64,000 nucleotides of DNA from Mycolicibacter engbaekii (GTDB lineage Bacteria > Actinomycetota > Actinomycetes > Mycobacteriales > Mycobacteriaceae): positions 1 through 64,000 of the forward strand of contig NZ_LQOT01000042.1 in NCBI RefSeq assembly GCF_002101585.1, given 5' to 3'. Of the stretch, positions 49,966 to 58,982 are shown piece after piece. The notes under the pieces were generated by a model that searched no databases, was not told where the DNA came from, and worked only from the letters and a program-made list of their open reading frames with translations. The stretch's first letter is position 1. Every line of letters begins with the position of its first letter. A program made the translations under genes and the position numbers.

Positions 49966-51554
49966 CATCCGCCGCAGGACTTCCCGCTCTCGCTGACATC
50001 GCCGAACCAGACGCGACCGGTCCGGATATGCGCAGTTGGCTCGTCACCCTGGAGGCTGCGGACCAGTTGCGCCGGATCGCCGTTCCCGTCGACTGGAACG
50101 AGGAGATCGGCGCGATCACCCGCGCCAACCTCTCTCTGGGCGGGCCCGCATTGCTCTTCGAGAACATTGTCGGCCACACCAGCACCCGATGCACCAAGCT
50201 CGTGACGTCGGCGCTCGGGAGCCGACGCCAGATCCGGCTCATGCTGGGGCTGCCCGAGGACACCAGCGATTCACAGATCGTCGCGCACCTTCGCGACGCT
50301 TTCAAGAAGCCCATTCCGCCGCGCGTGGTCGAGACCGGCCCGGTCAAGGAGAACATCGTCGAGGGCGCCGACATCAACCTGCATGAGCTGCCGGTGCCCA
50401 AGTGGCACGGCGAAGACGGCGGCCGCTACATCGACACCTACTGCGGTGTGGTCACCCAGGACACGGTGACGGGCCGCGACAACATCGGCCTGTACCGGGG
50501 CATGATCGTGGGCCGCGACAAGATCGCCAAACTCCTGGTTCCGAGCCAGGGCTGGGGCGGCCATATGGCGGAATACAAGCCGGAGCCGATGCCGGTTGCC
50601 GTCGTCTACGGCTGGCACGACGTGCTGCCGTTCTGCGCCGGCAGCCCGTTCCCGAAGAGCGTATGTGAATGGGACATGATGGGCGCCTTACTCGGTCGCC
50701 CGGTGGATCTGGTCGCCTGCGAATCGGTTCCCCTGCACGTACCGGCAACGGCCGAGATCGTGGTCGAAGGCTATATCGATCCGGACCCGGCAAGCTTCGT
50801 CATGGAGGGCCCGTTCGCGGAGTACCCCGGATTCATCGGCGATGCCGCACCCGCACCCGTATTGCGGGTCACCCGTATCACCCACCGCAATGATCCGCTG
50901 TTACGCGGAACCCTCGAGGGCATCCGGCCCGGAATGCTGAACGAGGACAGCATCATCAATTTCGCACGGTCGGCGATCACCTGGAACACGCTCGACGATC
51001 TCGGGATCGGTGGCATCACCGACCTCTGGATGACGGAGGTCACCAACGGTCAGAACACCCTGGTGCAGATTCAAAAGCGCTACCGGGGCCATCCGCAACA
51101 GATCGCCGCGGCGCTGTGGGGAACCGGCGGTGCGGTGTGGTTCCACAAGAATGTGGTGGTCGTCGAGGAGGACATCGATGTGCATGACCCGGCAGCGCTG
51201 GACTGGGCCATGTCGCACCGAGTCAACGCCGGCCTGGGCGATATCGCCTTCTTCGGGCCGGGATTCGGGTCCTCATTGGATCCGTCGACTCCGCCGGAAC
51301 GCAACGACGCCAACAAGTACGGCGCGGGCGAATGGACCCGGGTGCTCGTCGACGCGACCCGCAGCTGGGAGATCGAGCCCCGCGACGTGTGGGGCGGGCG
51401 CCGGTTCCCGCCGACCGACCGGCTCGCTCCCGAACTGGAGGCCCGAATTGCAGCGCGGTGGGAAGAGTATGGGATCGGTATCCCCTACCTCGACGAAGCG
51501 GGACGCGAAATGCTGACCCTGGAGAAGCTGAGCAGACGGTTTCCGGCGGTGTAG
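49962..51554 (+). CDS. UbiD family decarboxylase
   Basis: A 530-residue prFMN-dependent (de)carboxylase with the conserved Arg179 in NIGLYRG and the Glu282/Glu287 pair in MEGPFAEYPG, matching the Arg-Glu-Glu set of the family. It removes (or adds) a carboxyl on an aromatic or alpha,beta-unsaturated acid. Sequence alone does not tell which. Coupled to ubiX directly upstream; a GlxA-type AraC regulator gene follows convergently, and an SDR/HD operon diverges upstream. Confidence 0.92.
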   Translation: MTSAAGLPALADIAEPDATGPDMRSWLVTLEAADQLRRIAVPVDWNEEIGAITRANLSLGGPALLFENIVGHTSTRCTKLVTSALGSRRQIRLMLGLPEDTSDSQIVAHLRDAFKKPIPPRVVETGPVKENIVEGADINLHELPVPKWHGEDGGRYIDTYCGVVTQDTVTGRDNIGLYRGMIVGRDKIAKLLVPSQGWGGHMAEYKPEPMPVAVVYGWHDVLPFCAGSPFPKSVCEWDMMGALLGRPVDLVACESVPLHVPATAEIVVEGYIDPDPASFVMEGPFAEYPGFIGDAAPAPVLRVTRITHRNDPLLRGTLEGIRPGMLNEDSIINFARSAITWNTLDDLGIGGITDLWMTEVTNGQNTLVQIQKRYRGHPQQIAAALWGTGGAVWFHKNVVVVEEDIDVHDPAALDWAMSHRVNAGLGDIAFFGPGFGSSLDPSTPPERNDANKYGAGEWTRVLVDATRSWEIEPRDVWGGRRFPPTDRLAPELEARIAARWEEYGIGIPYLDEAGREMLTLEKLSRRFPAV

Positions 51555-51570
51555 GACCGTGGCAGCGATC

Positions 51571-52542
51571 TCAGCGGACCGTCGTGCGGAACCGATCCCG
51601 GTAGGCCTTCGGCGACACGCCCAAGTGCTCGGTGAACACCCGGCGCAGTGTCTCCGCGCTGCCGAACCCTGCTCGGTGCGCGGACTCGGTGACGCTGTGG
51701 CCCGCGTCGAGCGCGGCGCGGGCGGCATCGATGCGCACCGTCTCGACGTAACGGGCCGGGGTGGTCCCGAGTTCGGACTGAAACAGCCGGGTCAGTTGCC
51801 GGCTGCTCAACGCGGCGCGTCTGGCGAGAGCGTTCACGCTGTGGTCGTCGGCCGGGTCGGCCGCGATCGCATCGGTGACCTTGCGCAGCGCAGACTCCGG
51901 GGGCGGATCCGCCTCGACCAGAGTGGAGAATTGTGACTGTCCGCCAGCGCGTTTCAGATAGACCACCAGCCATCGCGCGACCTCGCGAACCAGCTTGCTG
52001 CCGTGATCCATTTCGACCAACGCCAACGCGAGGTCGACACCGGCTGACACACCGGCCGAGGTGTATACGTCGCCGTCACGGATGAAGATGGCATCCGGCT
52101 CGACCGCGATGTCGGGAAATGCCCGCGCCAGCAATCTGGCCTCGTGCCAGTGGGTGGTGGCACGACGGCCGCTGAGCACGCCGGCCTGGGCCAGGATGAA
52201 CGACCCGGTGCAGATGGACGCCAAGCGGCGGGTTCGGCCGGCAACCGACCTGACGGCTTCGACCAGTGCAGGATCGAGGGGGCGCCTGGGCAGATTGTCG
52301 CCGCCGGCGACCATGACGGTGTCGGCGGACGCGATGTCGGCAAGACGGTCGGTGACGCCGAGCCGGGCGCCGATAGAGGTCGTCACATCGTGGCCATCCA
52401 CCGAGGCGATCTTGACCACGTAATCCGCGCCAAACCGATTGGCTTCGACGAAGACTTCTGCTGCCCCGGCGACGTCGAGCATCGTCACTTCATCGAAGAC
52501 GACGATCACCACCAGCCGCGAGCCGGCGCAGGTGTCAGTCAC
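51571..52542 (-). CDS. GlxA family AraC-type transcriptional regulator
   Basis: A 323-residue regulator with an N-terminal DJ-1/PfpI-like domain (VVFDEVTMLDVAGAAEVF, and LASICTGSFILAQAGVLSGRRATTHW with the nucleophile-elbow Cys) and a C-terminal AraC double helix-turn-helix (VNALARRAALSSRQLTRLFQSELGTTPARYV and AGFGSAETLRRVFTEHLGVSPKAYRDRF). GTG 52542 is the start, with CATAAT 6 nt upstream. It is convergent with the UbiD gene and a good candidate to sense its substrate. Confidence 0.9.
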   Translation of the reverse strand: MTDTCAGSRLVVIVVFDEVTMLDVAGAAEVFVEANRFGADYVVKIASVDGHDVTTSIGARLGVTDRLADIASADTVMVAGGDNLPRRPLDPALVEAVRSVAGRTRRLASICTGSFILAQAGVLSGRRATTHWHEARLLARAFPDIAVEPDAIFIRDGDVYTSAGVSAGVDLALALVEMDHGSKLVREVARWLVVYLKRAGGQSQFSTLVEADPPPESALRKVTDAIAADPADDHSVNALARRAALSSRQLTRLFQSELGTTPARYVETVRIDAARAALDAGHSVTESAHRAGFGSAETLRRVFTEHLGVSPKAYRDRFRTTVR

Positions 52543-52604
52543 GCAGCCATTATGTCGCGTTCGCCGGGGTACGGGCGGCGAGAGCCAAGCTCCCGAACAG
52601 GCCG

Positions 52605-53582
52605 CTAGCGGCGGATGCCCGCAATGGTGTCGGCCAGTGTTTCCCGGGGGGTTCGGAACACGATCCCGAAATCGCGCTCGGCCGGCGAGTCATCGGAGTC
52701 GGGCATCTGGGTGTAGTACTGCATGCCGGCCTCGGTGAACGGGGTCGCGATGGGAAGCGTCTGCTGCACCTGGTCGAGGATCCAGCCCGTCCAGCGCAAG
52801 GCGACATCGGGTACCGGCACCGTCACCATGGGTGATCCCGACACGTCGGCGAGCAGCCTCGCCAGGTGTCCCGGGGGCACCCGCCGGCCGCCGGCCATGT
52901 AGCGCCGCGGGCCACGTCCGGGTTCCAGCAGCGCGAGGTGCAGTGCCGCCAGATCACGCACATCGATCACCAGCCACGCCGCGCCGCGCCCGGGGATGAC
53001 GTGCATCTCCAGCGCGGTCCGTACCCCTTCTCCGGCCTCGCCGAGCCGATCCCCGACCGGCGGTCCGAGCACCATTCCCGGATAGGTGATGTTGACCGGG
53101 GCGCCGGCGTCCTGCAGCCCCCGCGCATAGAGTTCTTCGCGGGCTTTCGACTGGCCGTAGCCGTCGGCGCCGCCGGCCACCGGCAGGTCGGCCCGCAGCA
53201 TCTTCAGGCCCGGGTGGAACAGCGCGGTGAAGCTGGAGACATGAATGATCGGATCCAGCCCCAACTCGACCGCTCCCCCGAGCACGTGGTGTGCCCCCGC
53301 CGAGTTGGTGGTCAGCATCTGCGCCGTCTGGCGGGGATCGGTGGCGACCACAGCCGCGGCGTGCACCACCGCGTCGCAGCCCCGCAGGGCCTGGCGCACC
53401 GACTGTGCGTCGGTGATGTCGCCGACGACATGGTCCGAGACGTCGACACCCAACCGCGCCACACTGCTGTGCAGGCCTGCCGGATTGCGGACCAGGAATC
53501 GCACCCGGTGTCCCGCGTCGGCGATCGCCTTGGCGGTCCAGCCGCCCACGAATCCGGTTCCGCCGGTGATCAGTACCCGCAT
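52605..53582 (-). CDS. NAD-dependent epimerase/dehydratase family protein
   Basis: A 325-residue extended SDR: MRVLITGGTGFVGGWTAKAI as nucleotide-binding start, VVHAAAVVATDPRQ, IIHVSSFTALF and the YGQSKARE active-site Tyr-Lys. It resembles dihydroflavonol-reductase/3beta-hydroxysteroid-dehydrogenase-like members. ATG 53582 with AGAAGGGGGG upstream; the frame extends a little further but the conserved part begins here. It follows the SGNH gene on the same strand by 42 nt. Confidence 0.86.
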   Translation of the reverse strand: MRVLITGGTGFVGGWTAKAIADAGHRVRFLVRNPAGLHSSVARLGVDVSDHVVGDITDAQSVRQALRGCDAVVHAAAVVATDPRQTAQMLTTNSAGAHHVLGGAVELGLDPIIHVSSFTALFHPGLKMLRADLPVAGGADGYGQSKAREELYARGLQDAGAPVNITYPGMVLGPPVGDRLGEAGEGVRTALEMHVIPGRGAAWLVIDVRDLAALHLALLEPGRGPRRYMAGGRRVPPGHLARLLADVSGSPMVTVPVPDVALRWTGWILDQVQQTLPIATPFTEAGMQYYTQMPDSDDSPAERDFGIVFRTPRETLADTIAGIRR

Positions 53583-53624
53583 CGCGCCCCCCTTCTCACG
53601 ATCTTCGCGCACCCCCCCGGTGGA

Positions 53625-54338
53625 TCAGACCCGTTTGGGCAACTGGTCGGCGATCAGCGGCGCGATCTTGTCGGCCATGTAGGCGTGGCCGGCGTCGGTG
53701 GGATGCACCCCGTCCGGGCCGATCAGGTCAGGCAGGCCGACGAACCACCGCTCGGCGAGCGGGTCGATGAACACCGCACCCACGACGCGGGCCTCGGTGC
53801 TGAGGATGTCGCGGATTCGCCAGATATTGCCCGGCACATCGGCGGTGGGCCACGGCGGTCCGATCACGAGCATCCGCGCACCCGGCGCCGTCCGGCGAGC
53901 CAGCCCCAACGCGTCGGCGATCATGCGGGTCAGCTGGCCCGGCTCGACATCCTGATCGTTACGCGAGCCGAAGAACACCACCAGCGCGTCCTCGGGTCGC
54001 ACCGCACGGGAGGTCAGGTCCTCGAACAATGCGCCCCGGTTGCCGCGCACGCCGTATCCCGCACCGCCTTCCGCCGCTACGTCGGCGCTGACGAAGACCC
54101 CGCGGCCGGCCAGGTTCTGCCAGGTCCGCTCGGTCCAGTTCGCCGCGCCGCGCCCGGTGTCCTGATACCCGGAGGTGTAGGAGTCGCCGATCACCGCGAT
54201 CCGATTCGGCGTGGCGCTCAGCGGGACCGTGGCCAGGTGACGCGTCGGGGACTGCCCGCGTGCCACGTAGCCGGTGGCCGCGACGACCGCGACGACGCCG
54301 GTCACCATCACCGCGGCGAATGCCCACACCCGACTCAC
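53625..54338 (-). CDS. Exported SGNH/GDSL hydrolase
   Basis: A 237-residue protein with an N-terminal membrane anchor or signal (VWAFAAVMVTGVVAVVAATGYVA) and an SGNH domain: IAVIGDSYTSGYQ with the catalytic Ser, GGAGYGVRGNRG with Gly, FFGSRND with Asn, and PDGVHPTDAGHAYMA with Asp and His. It starts at GTG 54338 after GGGAGGTGGCA, 17 nt downstream of the acyltransferase stop. It probably acts outside the membrane, together with that acyltransferase, to move acyl groups onto or off an envelope glycan. Confidence 0.87.
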   Translation of the reverse strand: MSRVWAFAAVMVTGVVAVVAATGYVARGQSPTRHLATVPLSATPNRIAVIGDSYTSGYQDTGRGAANWTERTWQNLAGRGVFVSADVAAEGGAGYGVRGNRGALFEDLTSRAVRPEDALVVFFGSRNDQDVEPGQLTRMIADALGLARRTAPGARMLVIGPPWPTADVPGNIWRIRDILSTEARVVGAVFIDPLAERWFVGLPDLIGPDGVHPTDAGHAYMADKIAPLIADQLPKRV

Positions 54339-54355
54339 TGCCACCTCCCCTGTCC

Positions 54356-55630
54356 TCAGCGCAGAGTAGCCGGGACCTCGAGCGGGACCTCCCCGAGTAC
54401 ACCGTCCTCCGGGCCGGGACAACTGTCCGGCGAATCGTTCGGCTCGACCGCCAGGGGGTCTTCTGCCGGGGCCGCCGGTGCGGGCTCCGGGCGCGCGCCG
54501 ATCATTTTGCGCATCCAATGCCGGCCCGGCTCCTCCACCCCGTGGAACAGCAGCACCGACAGCAGCGTCGCCGCCGCCAGCACCGCCGCCACCGCCCATT
54601 TGGCGGCGGACGTCCCCTCGCCGAGCACGATCTCGAACTGCAGGACGGCCCAGTTCCAGGACGTGTGCACCAGCTCGTGAACCATGTACAGGCAGAACGA
54701 GATCTGCCCGCCGTAGACCAGCACCCGGGTGGACAGCAGCGCGGGCAGGCTGCCGATGCCGATGGCCAGGCACATCACCAACGGCACGAACAAGACGTCG
54801 ACCAGGCCTCCGCTGTCATAGAGCCCGGAGATCGGATGGCTGTCGAAGAAGTACAGAACACCGACCATCGCAACCACGAGCAGTGCCGAGCCGAATCCGG
54901 CGGCTCGCCGGGCCGCGTCGCTCAGCCCCTGCGGCTCGATCTTGCGCACCGCCGCGCAGGCCAGGGCGCCCGCGGTGAACTGCATGACGATGCGCGGCAA
55001 CCAACTCCAGGGGCTGTAGAACTGGCCGGTGGCAAGCAACAGCAGCAGCGGCGGAAGCGAGGCGATGACGGCCAGCGCCGCCAGCCCGCGCGCCGAGGTG
55101 ACCCGCATCGCCCGGAAGACCAGCAGTACCAGTCCGGCGAACAACAGGTAGGCCAGCCACTCTGCGCTGATGGACCAGGCCGGACCGTCCCAGCTCGACC
55201 CGTCGAAGAAGGGCTCGAACCACAGCTGCACCAGCAGAACCTGACGCACGTAGCTGACCGCGGTGATCCGGCTGAGGTCCTCGGTGGGAACATGCCCAAC
55301 GTGCAGGGTGAAGATCACCCACAGCAGCGCCAGGTGCAAGGTGACCAGGTAGATGGGCCAGACCCGGGCGAGCCGCAGCCATAGGAAGTGCAGCGTGGCA
55401 CGGGCCGAGAAGGTCTCGCCCATCCGTTCCAGGTAGTTCCAGGTCAGAACGAAGCCACTGAGGATGAAGAACAGGTCGACGCCCTGGGCGCCCCGGTCGA
55501 GCACCGGCGCGAGCGCGTCGCTGACCGCCGGCGATGCCAGCTGCAGCAGCGGGCGGAAATGAAACAGCACCACCCATACCGCGGCGACGATGCGAAGCCC
55601 GGTCAGGGCCTTGATCTCTCCGGTGCGCAC
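54356..55630 (-). CDS. Acyltransferase-3 family membrane protein
   Basis: A 424-residue acyltransferase-3 (OafA/YrhL-like) with about ten helices: LTGLRIVAAVWVVLFHF with the catalytic His, GVDLFFILSGFVLTWNY with the RxG-like segment, and FLWLRLARVWPIYL. The end is a Pro/Glu-rich cytoplasmic tail. Family members carry acyl groups across the membrane for glycan or lipid modification. It lacks the C-terminal SGNH domain found in OatA-type fusions, but the next gene supplies one. GTG 55630 is the start. Confidence 0.9.
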   Translation of the reverse strand: MRTGEIKALTGLRIVAAVWVVLFHFRPLLQLASPAVSDALAPVLDRGAQGVDLFFILSGFVLTWNYLERMGETFSARATLHFLWLRLARVWPIYLVTLHLALLWVIFTLHVGHVPTEDLSRITAVSYVRQVLLVQLWFEPFFDGSSWDGPAWSISAEWLAYLLFAGLVLLVFRAMRVTSARGLAALAVIASLPPLLLLLATGQFYSPWSWLPRIVMQFTAGALACAAVRKIEPQGLSDAARRAAGFGSALLVVAMVGVLYFFDSHPISGLYDSGGLVDVLFVPLVMCLAIGIGSLPALLSTRVLVYGGQISFCLYMVHELVHTSWNWAVLQFEIVLGEGTSAAKWAVAAVLAAATLLSVLLFHGVEEPGRHWMRKMIGARPEPAPAAPAEDPLAVEPNDSPDSCPGPEDGVLGEVPLEVPATLR

Positions 55631-55823
55631 AACACTCTTTCGCCGGTGGGCTCCGCTTGTCCAGACTGCCTCGGGTGCGGGCCCGTCGAGATGCCTCGAC
55701 GATCAGCAGCCACAACCCGGTAGCCGGCAGCCCTCGCAGACTAGCAGCGCAGAATGCCCGGGAGAAGTTGTCGGCCGGTGCGTCGGCGACGATGTGCGGC
55801 AGGGCGTTATGAATACTGTAGCG

Positions 55824-57779
55824 ATGCCAGACGACTACCAGGTGGGACGCGGAATCGCCGACATCACCGGCGAACCGGCCGAATGCGGAATGCTCGGCTA
55901 CGGAGTGGCCTCCCAGCAGACCGACGGGATACACAATCGGCTGCGCGCCCGCGCCTTCGTCATCGCCGACGCCGCCGCCGGCAACCGGCTGCTGCTGGTG
56001 GTCTGCGAGATTCCACTGCTGGTCGAAAGCATTCACCACGCGGTGTTGGGTCGCCTGGCCGACACCTACGGCCAGCTGTACACCTTTGCCAACGTGATGC
56101 TGACCGCGACGCACACCCATTGCGGCCCCGGCGGCTACTCGGATCACCGCCTGTACAACTCCAACACCCACGGGTTCCGGCAACAGACGTTCGACGCGAT
56201 CGTCGACGGAATCTGTGAAGCAGTGGACCGGGCCCATGCCGACCTGGCGCCGGCCAGCCTGAGCCTTGCCGTGGGCCGGTTGCATGACGCCAGCAGCAAT
56301 CGGTCGCCGTCGGCGTTCGCCCGCAACCCCGAGGCCGATCGCGCCCACTTCCCCGACAAGATCGACCCCCAGACCACCTTGCTGCGCATCGAACGCGATG
56401 GCCGACTGGTCGGGGCGGTGAACTGGTTCGCCACCCACGGCACGTCCATGACCAACCGCAACACCTTGATCAGCGGGGACAACAAGGGGTATGCGGCCTA
56501 CCAGTGCGAGCGCCTCGACCACGGCGTCGACTACCTGTCGCCGGCCCCACCGGATTTCATCGCGGCCTTCGCCCAGACCAACTCCGGGGACATGTCGCCC
56601 AACCTCAACCACCGCCCCGGCAGCGGCCCCACCGAGGACGAATTCGAGAACACCCGCATCATCGGGGGCCGCCAGGCCACCGCGGCCACCGAACTGACCC
56701 GCGGGCACGGCACCGAGGTGACCGGCGGGATTGACTTCCGCGCCACCTATGTGGACCTGACCGACTTCGAGGTGCGGCCGGAATTCACCGGGGACGGCCG
56801 AGCCCACCGCACCGGTCCCGCGTTGGCGGGGACGTCGTGTCTGGCCGGCACCGACGAAGGCGCCGGGCCGCTGTATCCGCTGTTGAAGCAGGGCCGCAAC
56901 CGTCTTTTCGACGGACTGGTGGCCAACACGGTTTTCCGCCTCTCGCCGCGACTGCGCGACGCGCACGCCCCCAAGGGCGCCGTGGGTCCCGGGATCCGGC
57001 TGAACAAGGCGTTGTCGCTGCTGATGCCCGAGGGCGGCCCGGTGCAGCTGCTGCGCATCGGTCAGCTGTATCTGATCGGCATTCCCGCCGAAGTCACCAT
57101 TGTGGCGGGCCTGCGGCTGCGCCGCACCGTGGCCGAGATCGTGGGCGCCGAGCTGCGCGACGTGCTGGTGGCCGGCTACAGCAACGGCTACCTGCATTAC
57201 GTCACGACGCCGGAGGAATACGACGAGCAACGTTACGAAGGCGGCAGCACCCTGTTCGGCCGCTGGGAGCTGCCGGCCCTGCAGCAGGTGGTGGCGGAAC
57301 TGGCCACCGCGATGCGCGAGCAGCGACCCGCCCCCGACGGCAGGCGGCCCGCCGAGCCGTCCCGCCGCCGGCGCTCACGGCGCCGGCTTAAGCCCGATGC
57401 GCCGGCCCCCGGCCAGCGGTTCGGCGACGTCGTGGCGGCCCCGGAGCGCGAATACCGGCCCGGGGCCACGGTGTCGGCGGTGTTCACCGGCGCCTACCCG
57501 AACAACGACCTGCATCGCGGCGGCACCTACGTGCGGGTGGAGCGACAGACTGCCGGAGGCTGGGACACGGTGGCCGACGACAGCGACTGGTCGACGACGT
57601 TCCGCTGGCGCCGCAGCGGACGGCGCGGGTCGACCATCACGGTGACCTGGACGATCCCCGACGATGTCGCCGGTGGGCGGTACCGCCTGCGCTACGACGG
57701 CGACGCGCGGGACGCCGATGGGCACATCACCGCGTTCACCGGAGTCACCGACCCGTTCGATATCTCACCAAAGCGTTAA
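55824..57779 (+). CDS. Neutral/alkaline ceramidase (Rv0669c-like)
   Basis: A 651-residue neutral ceramidase: YQVGRGIADITGEPAECGMLGYG, LTATHTHCGPGGYSDH with zinc-binding His, WFATHGTSMTNRN, ISGDNKGYAAYQCE and FAQTNSGDMSPNLN containing the nucleophile Ser. The C-terminal part (about 560-650) is the Ig-like ceramidase domain. The enzyme hydrolyses the amide of ceramide. No clear signal peptide is visible, as with M. tuberculosis Rv0669c. ATG 55824 is used; ATG 55809 would add five residues. Confidence 0.92.
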   Translation: MPDDYQVGRGIADITGEPAECGMLGYGVASQQTDGIHNRLRARAFVIADAAAGNRLLLVVCEIPLLVESIHHAVLGRLADTYGQLYTFANVMLTATHTHCGPGGYSDHRLYNSNTHGFRQQTFDAIVDGICEAVDRAHADLAPASLSLAVGRLHDASSNRSPSAFARNPEADRAHFPDKIDPQTTLLRIERDGRLVGAVNWFATHGTSMTNRNTLISGDNKGYAAYQCERLDHGVDYLSPAPPDFIAAFAQTNSGDMSPNLNHRPGSGPTEDEFENTRIIGGRQATAATELTRGHGTEVTGGIDFRATYVDLTDFEVRPEFTGDGRAHRTGPALAGTSCLAGTDEGAGPLYPLLKQGRNRLFDGLVANTVFRLSPRLRDAHAPKGAVGPGIRLNKALSLLMPEGGPVQLLRIGQLYLIGIPAEVTIVAGLRLRRTVAEIVGAELRDVLVAGYSNGYLHYVTTPEEYDEQRYEGGSTLFGRWELPALQQVVAELATAMREQRPAPDGRRPAEPSRRRRSRRRLKPDAPAPGQRFGDVVAAPEREYRPGATVSAVFTGAYPNNDLHRGGTYVRVERQTAGGWDTVADDSDWSTTFRWRRSGRRGSTITVTWTIPDDVAGGRYRLRYDGDARDADGHITAFTGVTDPFDISPKR

Positions 57780-57876
57780 TCGGTCGCCCAAGACGCCTTA
57801 ACTTCGCCGCATACCGTCGGAAACATCGAGGTCGGCGCACCCGCCGACAGCGATCCACAGGAAGGTGGGGGCTGGT

Positions 57877-58323
57877 ATGGCAATCGACATCACCACTCGG
57901 GGCGCGGCACGGATCAACCCGGTCGTCGAGTGCGGCGGAGCACAGATTCGAGCGCACTACCGTCACCTCGCGACGGTGATCACGGTCCGGGGCCGGATCG
58001 ACGCCACCAACGTGGACCAACTCAGCGAACACGCCCGGCGATTCGTCCTTGCCAACGAAACTCTGGTGCTGGATCTGAGCGGCGTCACCTCGTTCGCCGC
58101 CGCCGGCATCTGGTTGCTGTGCGTGCTCGACGGCGACTGCCGCGCCGCCGGCGTCGAGTGGACTCTGATCGAGAGCTCTTCGGTGCACGAACTGCTCGGC
58201 GACTTCGACGAGGACGCCATGTTCCCGACGTCGCCCTCGGTGGACCAGGCGCTGCACGCCCTTGCCGACGGCAACGACCAGCGCCGTCAGGCGCTGCTGC
58301 CCCTGTTCGAGAAGTCGGCCTGA
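57877..58323 (+). CDS. STAS domain protein (anti-sigma factor antagonist-like)
   Basis: A 148-residue protein with a STAS domain (residues about 28-125): LATVITVRGRIDATNVDQLSEHARRF, LVLDLSGVTSFAAAGIWLLCVLDGDCRAAGVEW. The Ser residues of the TSFAAAG loop occupy the place of the phosphorylated Ser of SpoIIAA-type antagonists. It should bind an anti-sigma factor kinase, but no partner gene is nearby. ATG 57877 with GGAAGGTGGGGG upstream. Confidence 0.83.
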   Translation: MAIDITTRGAARINPVVECGGAQIRAHYRHLATVITVRGRIDATNVDQLSEHARRFVLANETLVLDLSGVTSFAAAGIWLLCVLDGDCRAAGVEWTLIESSSVHELLGDFDEDAMFPTSPSVDQALHALADGNDQRRQALLPLFEKSA

Positions 58324-58421
58324 TCCGACCCGCCTGAGCCGGCTCCCCGGAGCACGGGTCCCCCAGAGATAGGTCTGCAGAGATAGGTCGTCGTCTCGCC
58401 ACCGCGCTGCGCTGGTGGCCG

Positions 58422-58982
58422 TTGGCCGGTGTGCTGGCGACCTTGGCACTGGGCGCGGCAGTGGGGCGCGGGTCGACGCCCTTCGACAGCTGGTTCAGCC
58501 GCGCCACCGGCGCACTGCTCGGCGCACAGCCCCGATGGATGTTGGTCTTCACCAGCGGATGGCTGGTCCTGGCGGTGTCGCTGGCCAGCGTCGCGGTGGC
58601 CCTGTATCGCCGGCAGTGGGTGCTGGCAGCGGCGGTGCTGGCCTGCCCGCTGGCCGCGACGGCCGTGACTGCGGCGCTCAAGCACGTCTTCGACCGGCGC
58701 AACGGGCCCTACCTCGAATACCCCAGCGGCCATACCGCGCTGTTGGTGTCGGTGCTGGGCATGATGGTCGTGGTGGCAGCCGTGCGGCAGTGGGCGCTGC
58801 TGACCGCCGCGGTGGTGAGCCTGCTGGGCATGCTGGGGCTGGTGGCCTGCGGTTACCACTTCTTCACCGACACGGTGGGGGCGGCGATGCTCGCCACCGC
58901 GCTGGTCGGCGCAACGGCTCGGTTAACGTCTGCCTGTGATCGTGCTGCTGCCCCCATCGGAGACCAAACGTGCCGGCGGTGA
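58422..58982 (+). CDS. PAP2 family phosphatase
   Basis: A roughly 186-residue membrane phosphatase with about five helices and PAP2 motifs: KHVFDRRNGPYLEYPSGHT (KxxxxR and PSGH) and CGYHFFTDTVGAAML for the final SRxxxxxHxxxD-like segment (here CGYHFFTD with the His and Asp kept). It dephosphorylates lipid phosphates such as undecaprenyl or phosphatidate. The start is uncertain: TTG 58422 is the first usual start codon in frame, but coding-like sequence (RRLATALRWWPLAG) extends upstream to an ATA at 58383. Confidence 0.8.
   Translation: MAGVLATLALGAAVGRGSTPFDSWFSRATGALLGAQPRWMLVFTSGWLVLAVSLASVAVALYRRQWVLAAAVLACPLAATAVTAALKHVFDRRNGPYLEYPSGHTALLVSVLGMMVVVAAVRQWALLTAAVVSLLGMLGLVACGYHFFTDTVGAAMLATALVGATARLTSACDRAAAPIGDQTCRR
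58924..58929 (+). promoter_or_regulatory. Internal -10 box for yaaA inside PAP2 gene
   Basis: TAACGT, then CTGCCT, then the GTG at 58936; leaderless spacing of 6 nt although it lies inside the end of the PAP2 coding sequence. Confidence 0.5.

Noticed and set aside
54816..57230. 804-codon minus-strand open frame
   Set aside because: It overlaps the well-supported ceramidase (opposite strand) and acyltransferase (other frame) genes and shows no recognisable domain.
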